The position numbers and the translations under genes were made by a program. From Corythucha ciliata (taxonomy: Eukaryota; Arthropoda; Insecta; Hemiptera; Tingidae), in assembly GCA_038030265.1 (NCBI GenBank), contig CM075942.1, positions 52,232,751 to 52,296,750 of the forward strand: 64,000 nucleotides of DNA, read 5' to 3'. Positions within the stretch are counted from its first letter, which is position 1; every line of letters begins with the position of its first letter. Under the pieces are notes generated by a model. The model had not been told where the DNA came from, did not search any database, and saw only the letters and a list, made by a program, of their open reading frames with translations. Below, one piece after another: positions 1 to 10,723 of the stretch.

Positions 1-16
1 TAGTTCGAAAATCGAA

Positions 17-286
17 ATGTTTATTGGATCCGTCGTAGGGATTCTCCCCGTGATTCCGGGGATTTTGCCGGGGCTCTTGTCCGTTTTCCGGGGCCCCACG
101 CATTTGCCCACAGCGTCTAAGTCATCGTCAGCCCCGATATTCGAGGAAAAGACTCGACGCAAGCGGTCCTCGCAGGCCCGCCACGAAGTGGAAGATTTGG
201 TCGAAACAATGAATTTTGGGCCCTTTTTACGAGCTCGAACATACCCTGAGGGGCGCTTTGGCCTAAAGCATCTGCATTCTATTTAA
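17..286 (+). other. Unassigned open frame at window edge
   Basis: An 89-codon frame opens at an ATG and is also open back to the first base of the window, so it could be the last exon of a gene that starts outside. The second half is polar and basic; the first half is rich in Gly, Pro, Ile and Leu. I recognise no domain. Length alone is within chance for this window, so this may be nothing. Confidence 0.15.
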
Positions 287-570
287 TTCAGTGTGGTTTA
301 ATGGAACTCATAAACCTCGTATAGCGCACATCGAAACGCTTTGAATAGGGGCTCATACATAACGCTCATTTTTGGCCACTTTGAGAGCAGGCTGCTGGAA
401 GCGTCCGGGTCGAGACCACGCCTGCACTCGTCTGCTAATCGTGGTCTGAGGGACTCATATAAGCCGCGTTTGGCTCAGGTTGGACGTTTTGAGGAAATTA
501 ACCAAAAATACGTCCACCTAACAAACCATAGGTATGTGGGCGAATTAAACAAATTTGAGAGAATTTCCCG

Positions 571-1117
571 AAAAATCTGGGTCATTTGATCTTGTCTGGC
601 ACCTACGCAGGACGTTTTTTACGTTCTAGAAGATGACCCTTCTGAGATCGCCAGAAATTTTCAGTAGGACAGGGGCTCACAGCAGAGCTAGCTATTGGCA
701 AACACACCTTTGGGCTGCTTGAAAACGGCTGGCAAGTGTAAAAATTGGTTCTTCGCCAGCAATAAACTAGAAAACCACCACCGCTAACCAATTTCTAATA
801 AAGCTCTGGCTTAATCACACGGTCAAAATTTCACCTTTTCTACATTTGACTGCAGATTTTCTAAATCTGCTGTTGACGCTATCTACAATATAATTAGACG
901 GCGTTTGTTAGTTTCAAAACGTATTGGTCGTGGGGAATGACTTTTTACTCTCGCCAGTCGTTTTCAAAGCACCCAAAGGTGTGTTTGCCACTAGCATAGC
1001 TCTGCTGGGAGCCCCTGTCCTACGGAAAATTTCTGGCGATCTCAGAAGTGTCATCTCCTAGACCATAAAAAACGGCCTGTGCAGGTGCCAGACACGATCG
1101 AATGACCCGGATTTTTC
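571..1117. mobile_element. Foldback element with ~170-bp inverted arms
   Basis: The left arm (571 to about 745) reappears inverted at about 940 to 1117 with few mismatches. Matching landmarks are gggtcatttgatc / gatcgaatgaccc at the outer edge, then tctggcacct, ctgagatcgccagaaatttt, and the inner block around ggcaaacacacctttggg. A unique spacer of about 190 bp separates the arms. There is no ORF of note. This is the layout of a non-autonomous foldback or long-TIR element. No target duplication is clear. Confidence 0.8.
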
Positions 1118-4100
1118 ATACTGTGGGCTCCCGGACAATACACACTTTCTGCTCTCAATCTGGCAGTGGAAGAGGTGAGCCGCTTCAGAATTTGAGCGCC
1201 ACGAATGAAAACATCGGATTTAAAAATTTCAGAAACGGACCCCCCGCGCCCCTGGTAACAACACAGTTTGGTGTATTCGGTAGTTCGAGAGAAAAAAACA
1301 ACAAAAAAAAACGCATGTATTTGTCGTGCAAAATGTGACACCGACGTGGGTGGTGGAAAACGTGGGGGCATTCCACCACCCACAAGAATATTTGGGCACC
1401 GGGCGGGTCTTCATCTCATGTAGTAAAGCCGTATTTGAATGAAAGATCTTGACATATACCGCGCCTTCGTTAATCAATTTGGTCCCCCCCCCCCCAAGAA
1501 GCCAATTTAATGACTTGCATCTGTTTCTTTCCGTTATGTAACACTTGGAAATTGCACGCATCAGCCATCCCCTTACCGTCCCCCAACACCGACAAAATGG
1601 GCATCGTCTCAAAAAAAAAAAAAAAAACCGCACTTTTTCCTTCCGGGCACATCTTAATGGTGAGAATGAGGGACGTTTATGATGAGACAACGATTACTTT
1701 AAAGGTCGCATTTAAACAGAATAAAATAAAAAAGAGCGTTTTTCCACCACGTATACTGCACTCAAACGTGATGAAACAGATGAGACAAGCGTCGCACTTT
1801 CACTTTTTTAAGTCATTAGGGCGAGTTATTTTTTATTTTATTTTTTGTTGTTGAAGCAGGCAAAAGAACAATAGGAAGGTGAATCTCCGCCGATGAGGTG
1901 GGGCGGGGGGAGTCCTAACAACCTGTTTACTGAAGAAAAGTCTCTGTTCTGGCATTGAGTTACGCAGAAGGTTAGATGTCGTCTGGAAATTTAAGAGGGA
2001 CGTTGGCCTTACCTTCTGCGGGATTGACTTGCAGATATTGCGGCTTTCTCTATTTTTACCCGACAGGAGTCAGGATCCAGGAGGGGCGGGGGAGATGATT
2101 TTTTTGGGAATGTCTCGGACTATTTTTATGGGCGTCGTCGGATTAGGTGTCCTTTTTTTTCTTTTTCAAGATCCGGGACGTTTGGCTCGACTAAAATGAT
2201 TTTCATTTCCTCATTCTATTTAGTGTGTTGCGCAGAATTTGTTGCAGCATAAAAAAATATCAATCTTTTCTTGTGTTTCACTGTCGCCTGTGTATACGTC
2301 TACATCATTACTGTGAAATGGATGAACCCTCTCGTTTTAGGCGGATTACGATACAACCATTCTTCAGAGTTGTAAACAACAACTCCGTCATTACAATGGG
2401 AGGAAGGGGGTGGGGGTAAGTTCACTTTTATCTCAACAAACAAAACTTGAGTCGTTTAAATTGGCTAATTCAGAAATATCAGCCCCTCCCCCCGCTCGGT
2501 CTTCAAGTGAAACTCTTCATTATGCAAGGAACACCGTGGGCGCTCACAAATATTCGTTCAAATAACAGAACAATGATTGGCCAACTGGGAAATTACGCTG
2601 CAGAAAAAAGAGGTTTAAGCGAGATAAGATCCAAAATTATTTAAATATCCGAAATGAATTCTACTGGTAGCTATCGTAATGGATTGGCCGTGCGATGTGT
2701 GCGTGTTATAGGGAGGGAGGGAGAGAAACAGGAAGCGCATAAAAAGGATCAATTCCTTTTATAACAGGGATAGAAATTCGTAAACGTATCATTTAAAGAA
2801 AATACAATTCTATTCATGCAAAGAGGTCCCTATAACTCGAAACAGAATCGGTCAACCTATAAGAGGCAATCGTGACACCCTCTCCTACCCTGCCCTTCCA
2901 TCATCATCCATCTTACTACTCTTTAAGCCATAGATTGGCCATATCCTTTCATTCGGCACGTATGAAACCAAGGAAGCTTTTTTTTTAAAAAACTCTGTTA
3001 CGCAAGTTTTTGAACTGCTTTCACCCAACAAAGTGTTTTAACCCTCACCCCCTACTCCCCATTTAACAAAAATATGAAAATTGGAGGGTATCAAGTATGC
3101 CAGTGTATCATTTTTCTTCTTCCTCTGACGGTGAGCGAGAAGGACTTTAGTAAAAACATCGAGAGACGACGAGAAACTCTTCATAATAATATCGTGTTCA
3201 CGATTTGTTACTGTCATCGACGTTATGGACGGTGGGCCGCCTAGGGCATCGCCTCATAATGGTCAGTGAGTGAGTGGCGTTGATGGTGGGGGTTGGGTTA
3301 CCAGGAAACGTTTTCAGAGGAAAGGAACTTGAATTATTTTCAGCGTTTCAATAAATAAATCATCAGCTCCGCGTGGAAACAGTTGAAAAATTGGGACGAT
3401 TCACACCTTTTTGCAGGGGTTTTATGAATTTAACGCTTCACTGGATCTACTCTTATCAAGGCTGCCCGTTATTTTAATGAGACGATGTAAAAAAACACAT
3501 CATCGCCCCCCCACCCAGCCAACCATCCTTCCAAAATGTTGAGACGGTGTGAAAGAAAGTTTGGGCGGGAGGGGTGCGATGATAAATCACTACGCGAGCT
3601 CTATGTCAATCCCGCGCTTATAATAGGCATTGAAAGTCGTCTTTCAAGTCGTAATAAAAATGTCAAAACACTCGGGACGAAAGGTCGGCGACCCCCCCCC
3701 CCTCTCCATTGACATTCAACGTGTCACATGGTAGTTCGGGTCACGTGTAGTTTTTTCACCGTTCAAGTTCAATCTTTTGGGTGGTAGAGGGGTCGTCTTC
3801 CTTCGGGGTTGCGTGGCAGAAGGGGACCGCGAGACTCGTTTAATTCATAATAAACCGTCTCAGAACCCCTCCCTCCACCTATCAAACGATCAAATGACAT
3901 CGCTATTCCCTGGAACAGGCTTTGTGGTGAATCCCTCACCTTCACAAAGGTCAGCACCAGACGCCAGACTAACAGCTCAGAACCCAGAAGCTCAGTAGCG
4001 TATCGTAGTTGTGGCAAAGGGGGCCGAGAGATACCGATCAGAAGGGGGCTCGCGAACTCGCTTTTTTTTTCTCTTTTCTAAGAGCCGACCGGGAAAAGTT
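1118..4100. other. Intergenic, no gene seen
   Basis: This stretch is AT-rich with homopolymer tracts (poly-C near 1487 and 3692, poly-A near 1611) and a short palindrome at about 1340-1385 built on ccaccaccca/gtgggtggtgg. The open frames here are short, overlap each other on both strands, and lack splice context or family resemblance. I see no RNA gene. Confidence 0.5.
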
Positions 4101-4129
4101 AGGGTTTTGAAAAAGCCAAACCCTCAAGG

Positions 4130-4620
4130 AAGGTTTTGAGAGATCCCCAGTTTCGCAATAAAACGAAAAGTTACTCCGCTGGGGACCACAGTTTTACTTT
4201 CCGATGCTTTTTTGCACTCTTGGAGCCAAAGAGCCGGTGTCTGAAATGAAATCCACAGGCTAGACTCTAGAACGCTCCAGGTGGCCCTTCTGGAGAACAA
4301 ACGAACACTTGAAGGCAATTCTTAATGGTCGTAAGGGGAGATAAAATAATTTAAAAACGGGGTTTGAAGTAGTAAAATCCGTGAAATGATTTTTAAAGGT
4401 TTGAACTTCACTGAATCGGGTTGTGGAGAACCAAACCTTTGAAATTTGGCTATTTGAAGAGCAAAACAAGCTAAATTGATTCTATGAAGGAGCCAAACCC
4501 GGTGGAATTGTTATTTGAACCAGTGAAACCCCCAAAAAGTGTTTTTGCATAAGGCAAATTAGTGAATTGGTGGGTAAAAATCAAACAAAATTGGGCTATG
4601 AAAAATCAACAGCAGGAAAA
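4130..4620. repeat. Degenerate ~30-nt tandem repeat, family C
   Basis: A loose tandem repeat built on units like 'gaacaaaaccaaattg...ttttgaa', with phrases such as gccaaaccc, gtgaaac and aaaattg recurring about every 28-33 nt and heavy divergence between units. The same phraseology recurs at 8860-9060, 32940-33330, 35560-35800, 41230-41920 and 48020-48200. It lies directly downstream of the PPP2R3C stop codon. Confidence 0.55.
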
Positions 4621-4677
4621 TTTGACTTAAAATAAGGCGAAAGTTTCCTTTAATCGTGACTTTGTTAATTAGCGAAG

Positions 4678-6050
4678 CTACACGTCGTCATCACCGCCCA
4701 CCGAAACTGCGTCAACTTCGTCCATGATCTGATCCTCTCGGCTCTCGTAGCTGCAGAAACTATCGAAATCAACCAGCACGCTAATCGCCGTACTTCCCTT
4801 GCCACATTTAACAAGATCCTTGACCGTTATACGACGCGAATCAACCGGTTTGACCATGTCAAAAACTTCAGTGCAAACATTTTCAAACGACACCATTTCA
4901 CGATTGGTTCGCGCCAGCCGTTCTTCGATGGCCCTTTTATACAAAATGAAGTTTGTGTCAGACTGTTGTTGATAATGTGATGGAGTGGATGGGTGGGGGG
5001 TTACCGATAAAAGTAGCGGAGAACGAATGAGTCCAAGTAGCCGACGTGGTTTATATCCATAATTCTGAACAGGAAGAGAATTGATTGTGGTTCGCTCCGA
5101 TAGTTTAAAGCAAGGACGATGTCTAAAAACGTTTTGTAGTCGATTTCACCGCCGTAGGTTTGGCACTCTTGGAACACTCTGTCGAGGAATGCGTCCGTCA
5201 GTGTGCCATTGTCAAAATAAGTCATCTCCTGTCTGTCTAACATACCGTTTTGGTTCTTGTCAAGTTCCAGAAATTGAACGTAAAGCCTTTAACGTACAGT
5301 TAAAGTTACTATTTTGTTTTTATGAACTTCTAATACCAACCATACGCTGTTTTTAACGGAAAACCAATTAATTTCTTGACAATTGGTTAATTCCTCGTTT
5401 TCAAGTTCTTTGAGATCGTTCAAGAACCCACTGGCGACAATATCAGTCGCTCTAATTCTTCCAGATCGATAGGGATCGAGGAAAAATGTAAATTTTCGAA
5501 CGATCGTACACACGTAGAACTCGGTGAAACTACCGTCAAGTTGGTCCAAATCGGCCGGTGACGGTATAAACTCTTGAACGTAACGATCCAAATCACTTTC
5601 AGTCAAATAAGCCTTGGCACCGTCGCTAAACAGTAACAGGGAAAAGCGCGAGTGTTGAAACCACGTTTTACCACGCACGTATCGCGACAACGTGTCAACG
5701 TCCAATTGGCGTTGGTCGTTCGCCAGGCGAGCGAATAGCGACACTGTTAGTATCGCTCGCCCGCCCGGGCCCACCGACCGGGCAATCGCTTCGTACTCCG
5801 AATAATTTAACGTTTTCTTTTTTTTTAATCGACCCAACAGATTCTCAACGTCTTCATCGCTCATAAACGTCTTGGATTTATTCTCCAAGAAAATCGCTTT
5901 AACGTCATCCTGAAATTTAGCCAGCACCGGAGTAGCGTCGCTGTGACTCCGAGGATAAATCCTCGGCAGAGTTAGATTGGACTTGCTCTTCTTCCATTCG
6001 TTCAATAACTTGATAAAAATCGAATATTCGTCATTTCCTTCGCCACCCAT
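4678..6050 (-). CDS. PPP2R3C: Protein phosphatase 2A regulatory subunit B'' gamma (PPP2R3C/G5PR-like)
   Basis: A 415-aa protein from three exons on the minus strand: 6050-5341, 5286-5005 and 4933-4678, with introns of 54 and 71 nt. All junctions are GT-AG and in frame, and the tag stop is at 4678-4680. The middle of exon 1 reads SFTEFYVCTIVRKFTFFLDP and later EINWFS, which match the PPP2R3C family closely. Exon 2 carries an intact EF-hand loop at residues 246-257 (DKNQNGMLDRQE). Exon 3 carries the family phrase EVFDMVKP and an acidic tail. The intron 1 donor was chosen because it keeps the spacing between NWFS and the EF-hand that the family has. In other animals this subunit targets PP2A and binds Ca2+ and centrosomal partners; that is family knowledge. 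The start at 6050 follows a poly-A tract and the length is close to the usual ~450 aa. It appears intact. Confidence 0.93.
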
Positions 6051-7007
6051 TTTCGCTAGACCTTTTTTTTTTTTTTTTTAGCGTTACACATGTCTAAAAA
6101 TAGCAGATCCGCGTTTTCGGTCTACACTTTCCAAAAAATTATGCAAAAATGAAGCAATTCCACCGTGAACTAAAAGGTTGGACCATTGAAAAAGATGATC
6201 CGAGCGCGCGAGAGAGAAAATAACACGGCTTGAAAGCTTGAATCGCGTTTGTGAGCTTTTAAGTTGAATATTTATGCGTATACGTTTTTTTTTTTTTTTT
6301 TTTTCGGGAGTGAACGAAAGCGAACAATTTAAAAATCAATTTTCGAGTCGGGGAACTTCCGCTCACCAGGAAGTGGATCATTCGTCGTAAATCCCTGTTC
6401 TTCTTCACCATAGGGACCCCGTATTTGAGGGACATAAAGCCGTTCCGCCCACGCTCGCGGATATCCAAACCTCTCCTGCCTATATTACTTAACCGCGTGT
6501 AGAAAAATAATAGCGTCATTTCCCGATCGGAGTGTGCAGTTAAACTAGGAAATAGTTACAGCGGTAGGCGTATAGTTTGACTGCCTTTTTTGTTTGATTT
6601 TTTGAGTACCTTCCTGCTTAATTAATCAATCACGTCATCAGAGACCCGCATGTACCTACATGTTAGTTGCGTTACGCAAGTATGGAATTATCGTAATTTT
6701 TTTGACTGCGCGATCGCTGCGAGAGATCGAGATTAAAAGTTCAATGAAAGGAAATTAATCAGCCGTGGACTAAATGAGGGGTTATTACTGAGAGTTAAAT
6801 CGTATTAGGTCAGTAGGAGCAAAAGAAATCAACTCCTCTTACAATGAATGGGCCGAGGAGAATTCATTTGTGGGAGGGGCGCGGCGGTAAGGAGAGAGGG
6901 GAATTCAATCACTCGGTAGAAGAAAGTGTTAGTAAAGACGTGTAGTAATAGTATGTAATGCGATTGCTTTGAAGGCCGTTTTAATCAGAGCAAACCAGAA
7001 AAGGAAC
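6051..7007. other. Upstream flank of PPP2R3C, no other gene
   Basis: This region presumably holds the promoter and 5' UTR of the minus-strand PPP2R3C gene. A poly-T run (6062-6079, poly-A on the sense strand) lies 12 nt from the start codon, and a second run lies at 6286-6304. No TATA element or initiator stands out. The remainder is AT-rich without a credible ORF. Confidence 0.4.
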
Positions 7008-7300
7008 AATGCACGCATAAAGCTGTAGCCGTAGGAGCCAAAATCGCCCGTCTTCCCTCGTTGAGGTTTGAGTTGCGTCAAAGACAAACCGGTTTCGGAT
7101 GCTCGCCATCTTCAGCGTCTGGAGGTACAACTGAAATCAGTGAAATCAGTTGAAATGATCAGTTGAGCTTAATCAGTGAAATCAGTTGTACTTCCAGACG
7201 CTGAAGATGGCCATCAGCCGAAACCGGTTTGTCTTTGACGCACCTCAACGGGGAATACAGACAATGTAGAGTCCTACGGCTACAGCTTTATGCATGCATT
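7008..7300. mobile_element. Foldback element with hammerhead-like cores in both arms
   Basis: Outer arms aatgcacgcataaagctgta (7008 on) and its inverse ending at 7300 match well. The inner arms hold a second inverted block, accggtttgtctttgacgc with ctgaagatggc. The centre is a short run of aatcagtgaaatcagtt repeats. On the plus strand the right arm reads CTGAAGA (7201-7207), a GGC/GCC stem, then GAAA (7220-7223), the order of a hammerhead ribozyme core. The inverted copy is at about 7092-7117. Such cores are known from Penelope-like element termini, so the element may be built from inverted PLE ends. That origin is inference. Confidence 0.65.
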
Positions 7301-7489
7301 ACCTACTAACCCTCGTAGTTTAAGCGATCTCACTAAAAATATCAAAAAAGGAACAATTTTTGCGGATACAATTTGCAAAGTAGTTTATATTCGGGTTGGA
7401 TTGGTTGTTACCAAAGATCGAATACATGAACAATAAAATTGTGAGAATTATTGCAGAATAAACAAATTGATCATCTATTAACGCCGAAG

Positions 7490-8840
7490 ATGGCGTAGGG
7501 GAGGGGGTAATTTTACAGTTTAGTAGTCACTCCACCTTCTTGAATCTCCACCTCTTGAATCACAATCTTGAATCTACCGGACATCTTGCTGACCCCATCA
7601 TAGCCTTGCCCGCGAGATCAAAATTAATATTAACCCTTAATTCATCCCAGAATTTCCTTTTCGATAAATCCTTCCCTGTTATGGAATGAGTAGAATAGGT
7701 AGAGGCTAGTCCGCTAGCCCCACGAAGTCCTCCCGGGTACAGATCGACAAAGTGATACGAGTAAAAATGTAAAATGCTCACTTTTAACCTACTTAAGGGA
7801 CAGTGGTGGCCACTCAATGATTTTGAAGAAGAAACCGCGTACATTGGTCAATTGAACATTCTCCACGGGACTCATACTGGCCCAAGTTGAAATACTCATA
7901 GAGTAAATGACCCTAAAAATGTCTGTTAAGGGCGATTTTTGAACTTTTCCCGCAAATTAGCGCTTTTCTCAATTTTGGCCGCGTGTATAGTTCTTCTCAA
8001 TTTCAGCCGTGGATTAGCGGTTTTGCCCCACCCTCTCGCATAGCCATGAATTTGCGCATTTTCTCAACTTTAGCAGCAAAGTAGAGTTTTTATCCCGTGA
8101 ACGATGTTTCTTAATTTTCCACGAGTTTTGACGTTTTCCTCAATTTTTGCTGCAAATTAGCGATTTTTCATTTTTGTTTGCAGGGGATTAGCACTTTTCT
8201 ATGTTTTAGCTGAAAATTAGCGTTGCAAATTGCCGATCAGTACTTTACTGGACTTAAGTATCTAACGAAACTGGGGACTCGGTGTATTTTTTCGTTTTAG
8301 CCGCGAATTTTCCTCAAGGGAGCACGGATTTTCTCAATTTGAGCCACCAGAATAGCGCTTTCGGGGGCTCAATCGAATATTGAGCCCACACTGTTTGCTG
8401 TTATCACTTACAACGTTATTATTATCCAGGTCGGATAGACTGAAATTCGTAGAAAGGAGCCAAATCTCTGTCCAACCGTTTGAACTCTTCACATATCTAC
8501 ATCTATGGATAACCTAAAAATCCCCATTCCCATATTTTGAGCTTTTAGGGGGCTCCTGTCTGATTGAGGGCCCGGCCCCCCCTCCCACCGCTACCTTGGT
8601 ACGCTACTGCGTGGAGTCTGAAGTCCAAGGAAGTAGCTTGACGTACGCGGGCCTTTTCGGGCTGCTTGAAGTCGAGAAAATCGGCTAAACCTTACTTCAA
8701 CGTGAAACGCTCATTTTTGGAGATTTTAGGGGGCTCCTAAGAGCGCTGGTACTAGTGCCCTTCGTTCGTATATTTGTAGCTCTGGGGGGGGGGGTCTATA
8801 TCCCCATCCCCCCTTCATACCTACCAACCCACCACCAACA
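7490..8840 (-). mobile_element. Composite repeat unit, inverted short copy
   Basis: This is an inverted copy of the unit at 22420-25225. The block at 8560-8840 (acgaacgaaggg on the minus strand, then gcgtttcacgttgaag and gaagcagcccgaaaag) matches 22420-22690. The block at 7490-7610 (ggctatgatggggtcagcaagatgtcc on the minus strand, with insertions and a few changes) matches 25125-25225. Between them, 7915-8380 is filled with diverged family A repeats, read as ctcaatttt-agccg-aaattagcg on the plus strand. The copy is about half the length of the plus-strand copy, mainly because it has fewer repeat units. No coding capacity is seen. Confidence 0.65.
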
Positions 8841-8859
8841 GCCCACGAACATGGATTTT

Positions 8860-9060
8860 CAGGGAGCAAAACTGGTAAAAGAAGCGTTTTAGTGAGAAGG
8901 AATCGCGTAAATGATTTACTATATAGAGGATGCGAAATTCGGAAAATTGGCGTTTTGAATTGAGCAACCTTGAAAGATTGGGGTTTCAACAAATAAAATC
9001 CACGAAATTTACGAGTGAGCCGTCCCGCGAAATTGACTTCCAAGTGAGCGAAACCCACGG
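8860..9060. repeat. Family C degenerate repeat
   Basis: A short block of family C units: phrases such as gcaaaactggta, gcgaaattcgga, aacaaataaaatccacgaaa and gtgagcgaaacccacgg recur at roughly 30-nt spacing. It abuts the composite unit on its left and a tRNA-like element on its right. Confidence 0.45.
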
Positions 9061-9071
9061 CAATATATCTC

Positions 9072-9320
9072 GTTAGTGGCTGGGGCCGAGTGGCCGAGGT
9101 CGCTATAGGGCGTCGAATCTCATGTCCAGGGGGCCTATATTCTCTAACAAAAAAGCAATAGCAATATCATAGCAATGTTTCTACTTCATTCATTTGTTTG
9201 AAGAAAGTGAATCAAATAGAAATATTGCTACGAAAAACGTATTGCTTTTTTGTTAGAGAATAGGCCCCCGCAGGTATCGTCTGCTGAGTGGGTTCGATTC
9301 CCACTACTGGCTGGATTATT
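9072..9320 (+). mobile_element. tRNA-like SINE head, split by a MITE
   Basis: The 5' part (about 9072-9128) contains an A-box-like GGCCGAGTGG. The 3' part (9270-9313) contains a perfect B box (GGTTCGATTCC) inside a 5-bp T stem (gtggg/cccac), preceded by a gcag...ctgc hairpin like a class II variable arm. The outer 7-mers gttagtg and tactggc can pair, with wobbles. The two halves are separated by a 141-bp MITE exactly where the variable arm would start. The anticodon arm does not fold well, so a tRNA-derived SINE or tRNA pseudogene is more likely than a working tRNA-Leu/Ser. Confidence 0.55.
9129..9269. mobile_element. 141-bp MITE with ~30-bp terminal inverted repeats
   Basis: It begins gggggcctat-attctctaac and ends gttagagaataggccccc. 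The arms continue through aaaaaagcaata, with one 2-nt insertion. The short AT-rich centre has further self-complementarity (aatattgcta). Related single ends occur at about 27132 (ggccttattctctaac) and 43487-43516 (cttgttagagaataggctc), so the family has at least three members here. It interrupts a tRNA-like element. Confidence 0.8.
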
Positions 9321-9990
9321 TGAGCTGAAGGTGAACTTATGTGTAGACAAATTAAAAAATTAAGTGTGAGCTCCCGCCCTCGTCCACGGCACCTTAAAGT
9401 TAGATCGACGCAAAGCCCGGTTGGTTTAGCAACCATTACTAGTTTGTTAGTGTGAAAAATCCTCAACCCTGGTCAGTGTCACTGGGGATGATCGTGCAAT
9501 ACAGGCACCGTCACATGTATCTAAGAGGTGAAGTGATAACTGCAGCGGAATAAAAGGGAAAAGCCCTAAGGTCGCGGGGTCCTAAAACGACGAATGCATC
9601 GTGAAAGAAAGTGAAATCGTGTGTATATACTGTGCACGTGGTAATTTCTAAGCCTATTTGATGCAACACAGGAGGCTATCTGCGAGAGGAGAAATTCCTT
9701 AAGACTGGACGAAAGAACGGCCGTGCCGTTTTTACACGAGCTTGTTCAAAATTCATGAATTCATCAAAATTGTTAATTATTTTGAAATTATTATTCAACG
9801 CAAGATTTTCTATTTCTAGAAAAAAAAAGTTAGTTTCCCTAATCCGAACCTCCACCATGCATCACGTCTCTCGCTGTACTGATTTACTTCCGAAGAAGTT
9901 TTTTTTTAAAATTCATTTTATTTTGTTTACAAAAAGTCACGCTCTCGGCTTAAAGTCAAACCAATTAGCCGTGTTTGTTATCGCACTGGT
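9321..9990. other. Possible SINE body then unique DNA
   Basis: The sequence downstream of the tRNA-like head may be its SINE body, but there is no second copy in the window to define an end. The rest contains only short antisense frames overlapping AT-rich runs. No gene is supported. Confidence 0.25.
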
Positions 9991-9993
9991 TAG

Positions 9994-10723
9994 GTGAAAT
10001 TTCACGACACCCCCCCCCCCCTAATACATTTTATCTCCTCTCATACTCAAGTCGGTGTAGAAATCCGTGGAGACGATCATCAGAGTGAGTGGGATGAGTT
10101 TACTACTAGAAAGGCCCACGATCGGAGCTTTGACGAAAATGATCGCAACTGGGCGAAATACGAAATGCAAGTCGTAGAGTTTTTAAAAATCATTTTCAGC
10201 GCGTGGGCCCGTTGTTTTAGTAGAAAGGATTTCTTCAATTATGTATTTTGTAACACATAATATATCGGGCATTGCGAGAAGGACCGCCTTCAAACTGGCA
10301 TAACTTTTACAAATGTATGGGAGGGGTAAAAAAGGGGATTCCCGAAAAGATCTTCCTTCTCGCGGTGACGAAGGCCACACGCTTCTCATAGAATCAGTGC
10401 GAGCCCACTGAACCAACTACTCTCGCGTGTCCAAACCCCTCTCTTTAACTCTCAATCAACGCTCTGCGTTATAAACATCGAGCTGATTATTTAAACCTAG
10501 CGTGCCGAAGGATTATAAAGCGTCACCGCTACATAATTTTGTCAAATTCCAGAAGGCTTCATTAAATCCGTTCATACATCCAGATGTCGCCTTCTTTACC
10601 CCCTGGTTGTTAAAGAAATTCGAGATTTTTATTAAAAACGTCGGTCAGACGAGGTATTTAAAGTTACCAACTTTTAGGGATGCGATTTATGCTTCAGGGA
10701 AATTACTTAAAACCCCTAAATAG
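9994..10723 (+). other. Candidate coding fragments, unassigned
   Basis: Two plus-strand frames have protein-like composition. One spans 9994-10260, with charged segments such as VGVEIRGDDHQSEWDEF and an amphipathic tail. The other spans about 10490-10723 and ends with a tag stop after LPTFRDAIYASGKLLKTP. They are in different frames and would need to be joined or be separate exons; I could not find a convincing donor and acceptor pair. Both lengths are within chance. No family is recognised. Confidence 0.2.

Noticed and set aside
1229..1690. 153-codon minus-strand frame
   Set aside because: It runs through poly-A and poly-C tracts that give Phe and Gly strings, overlaps other frames of equal quality, and shows no domain.
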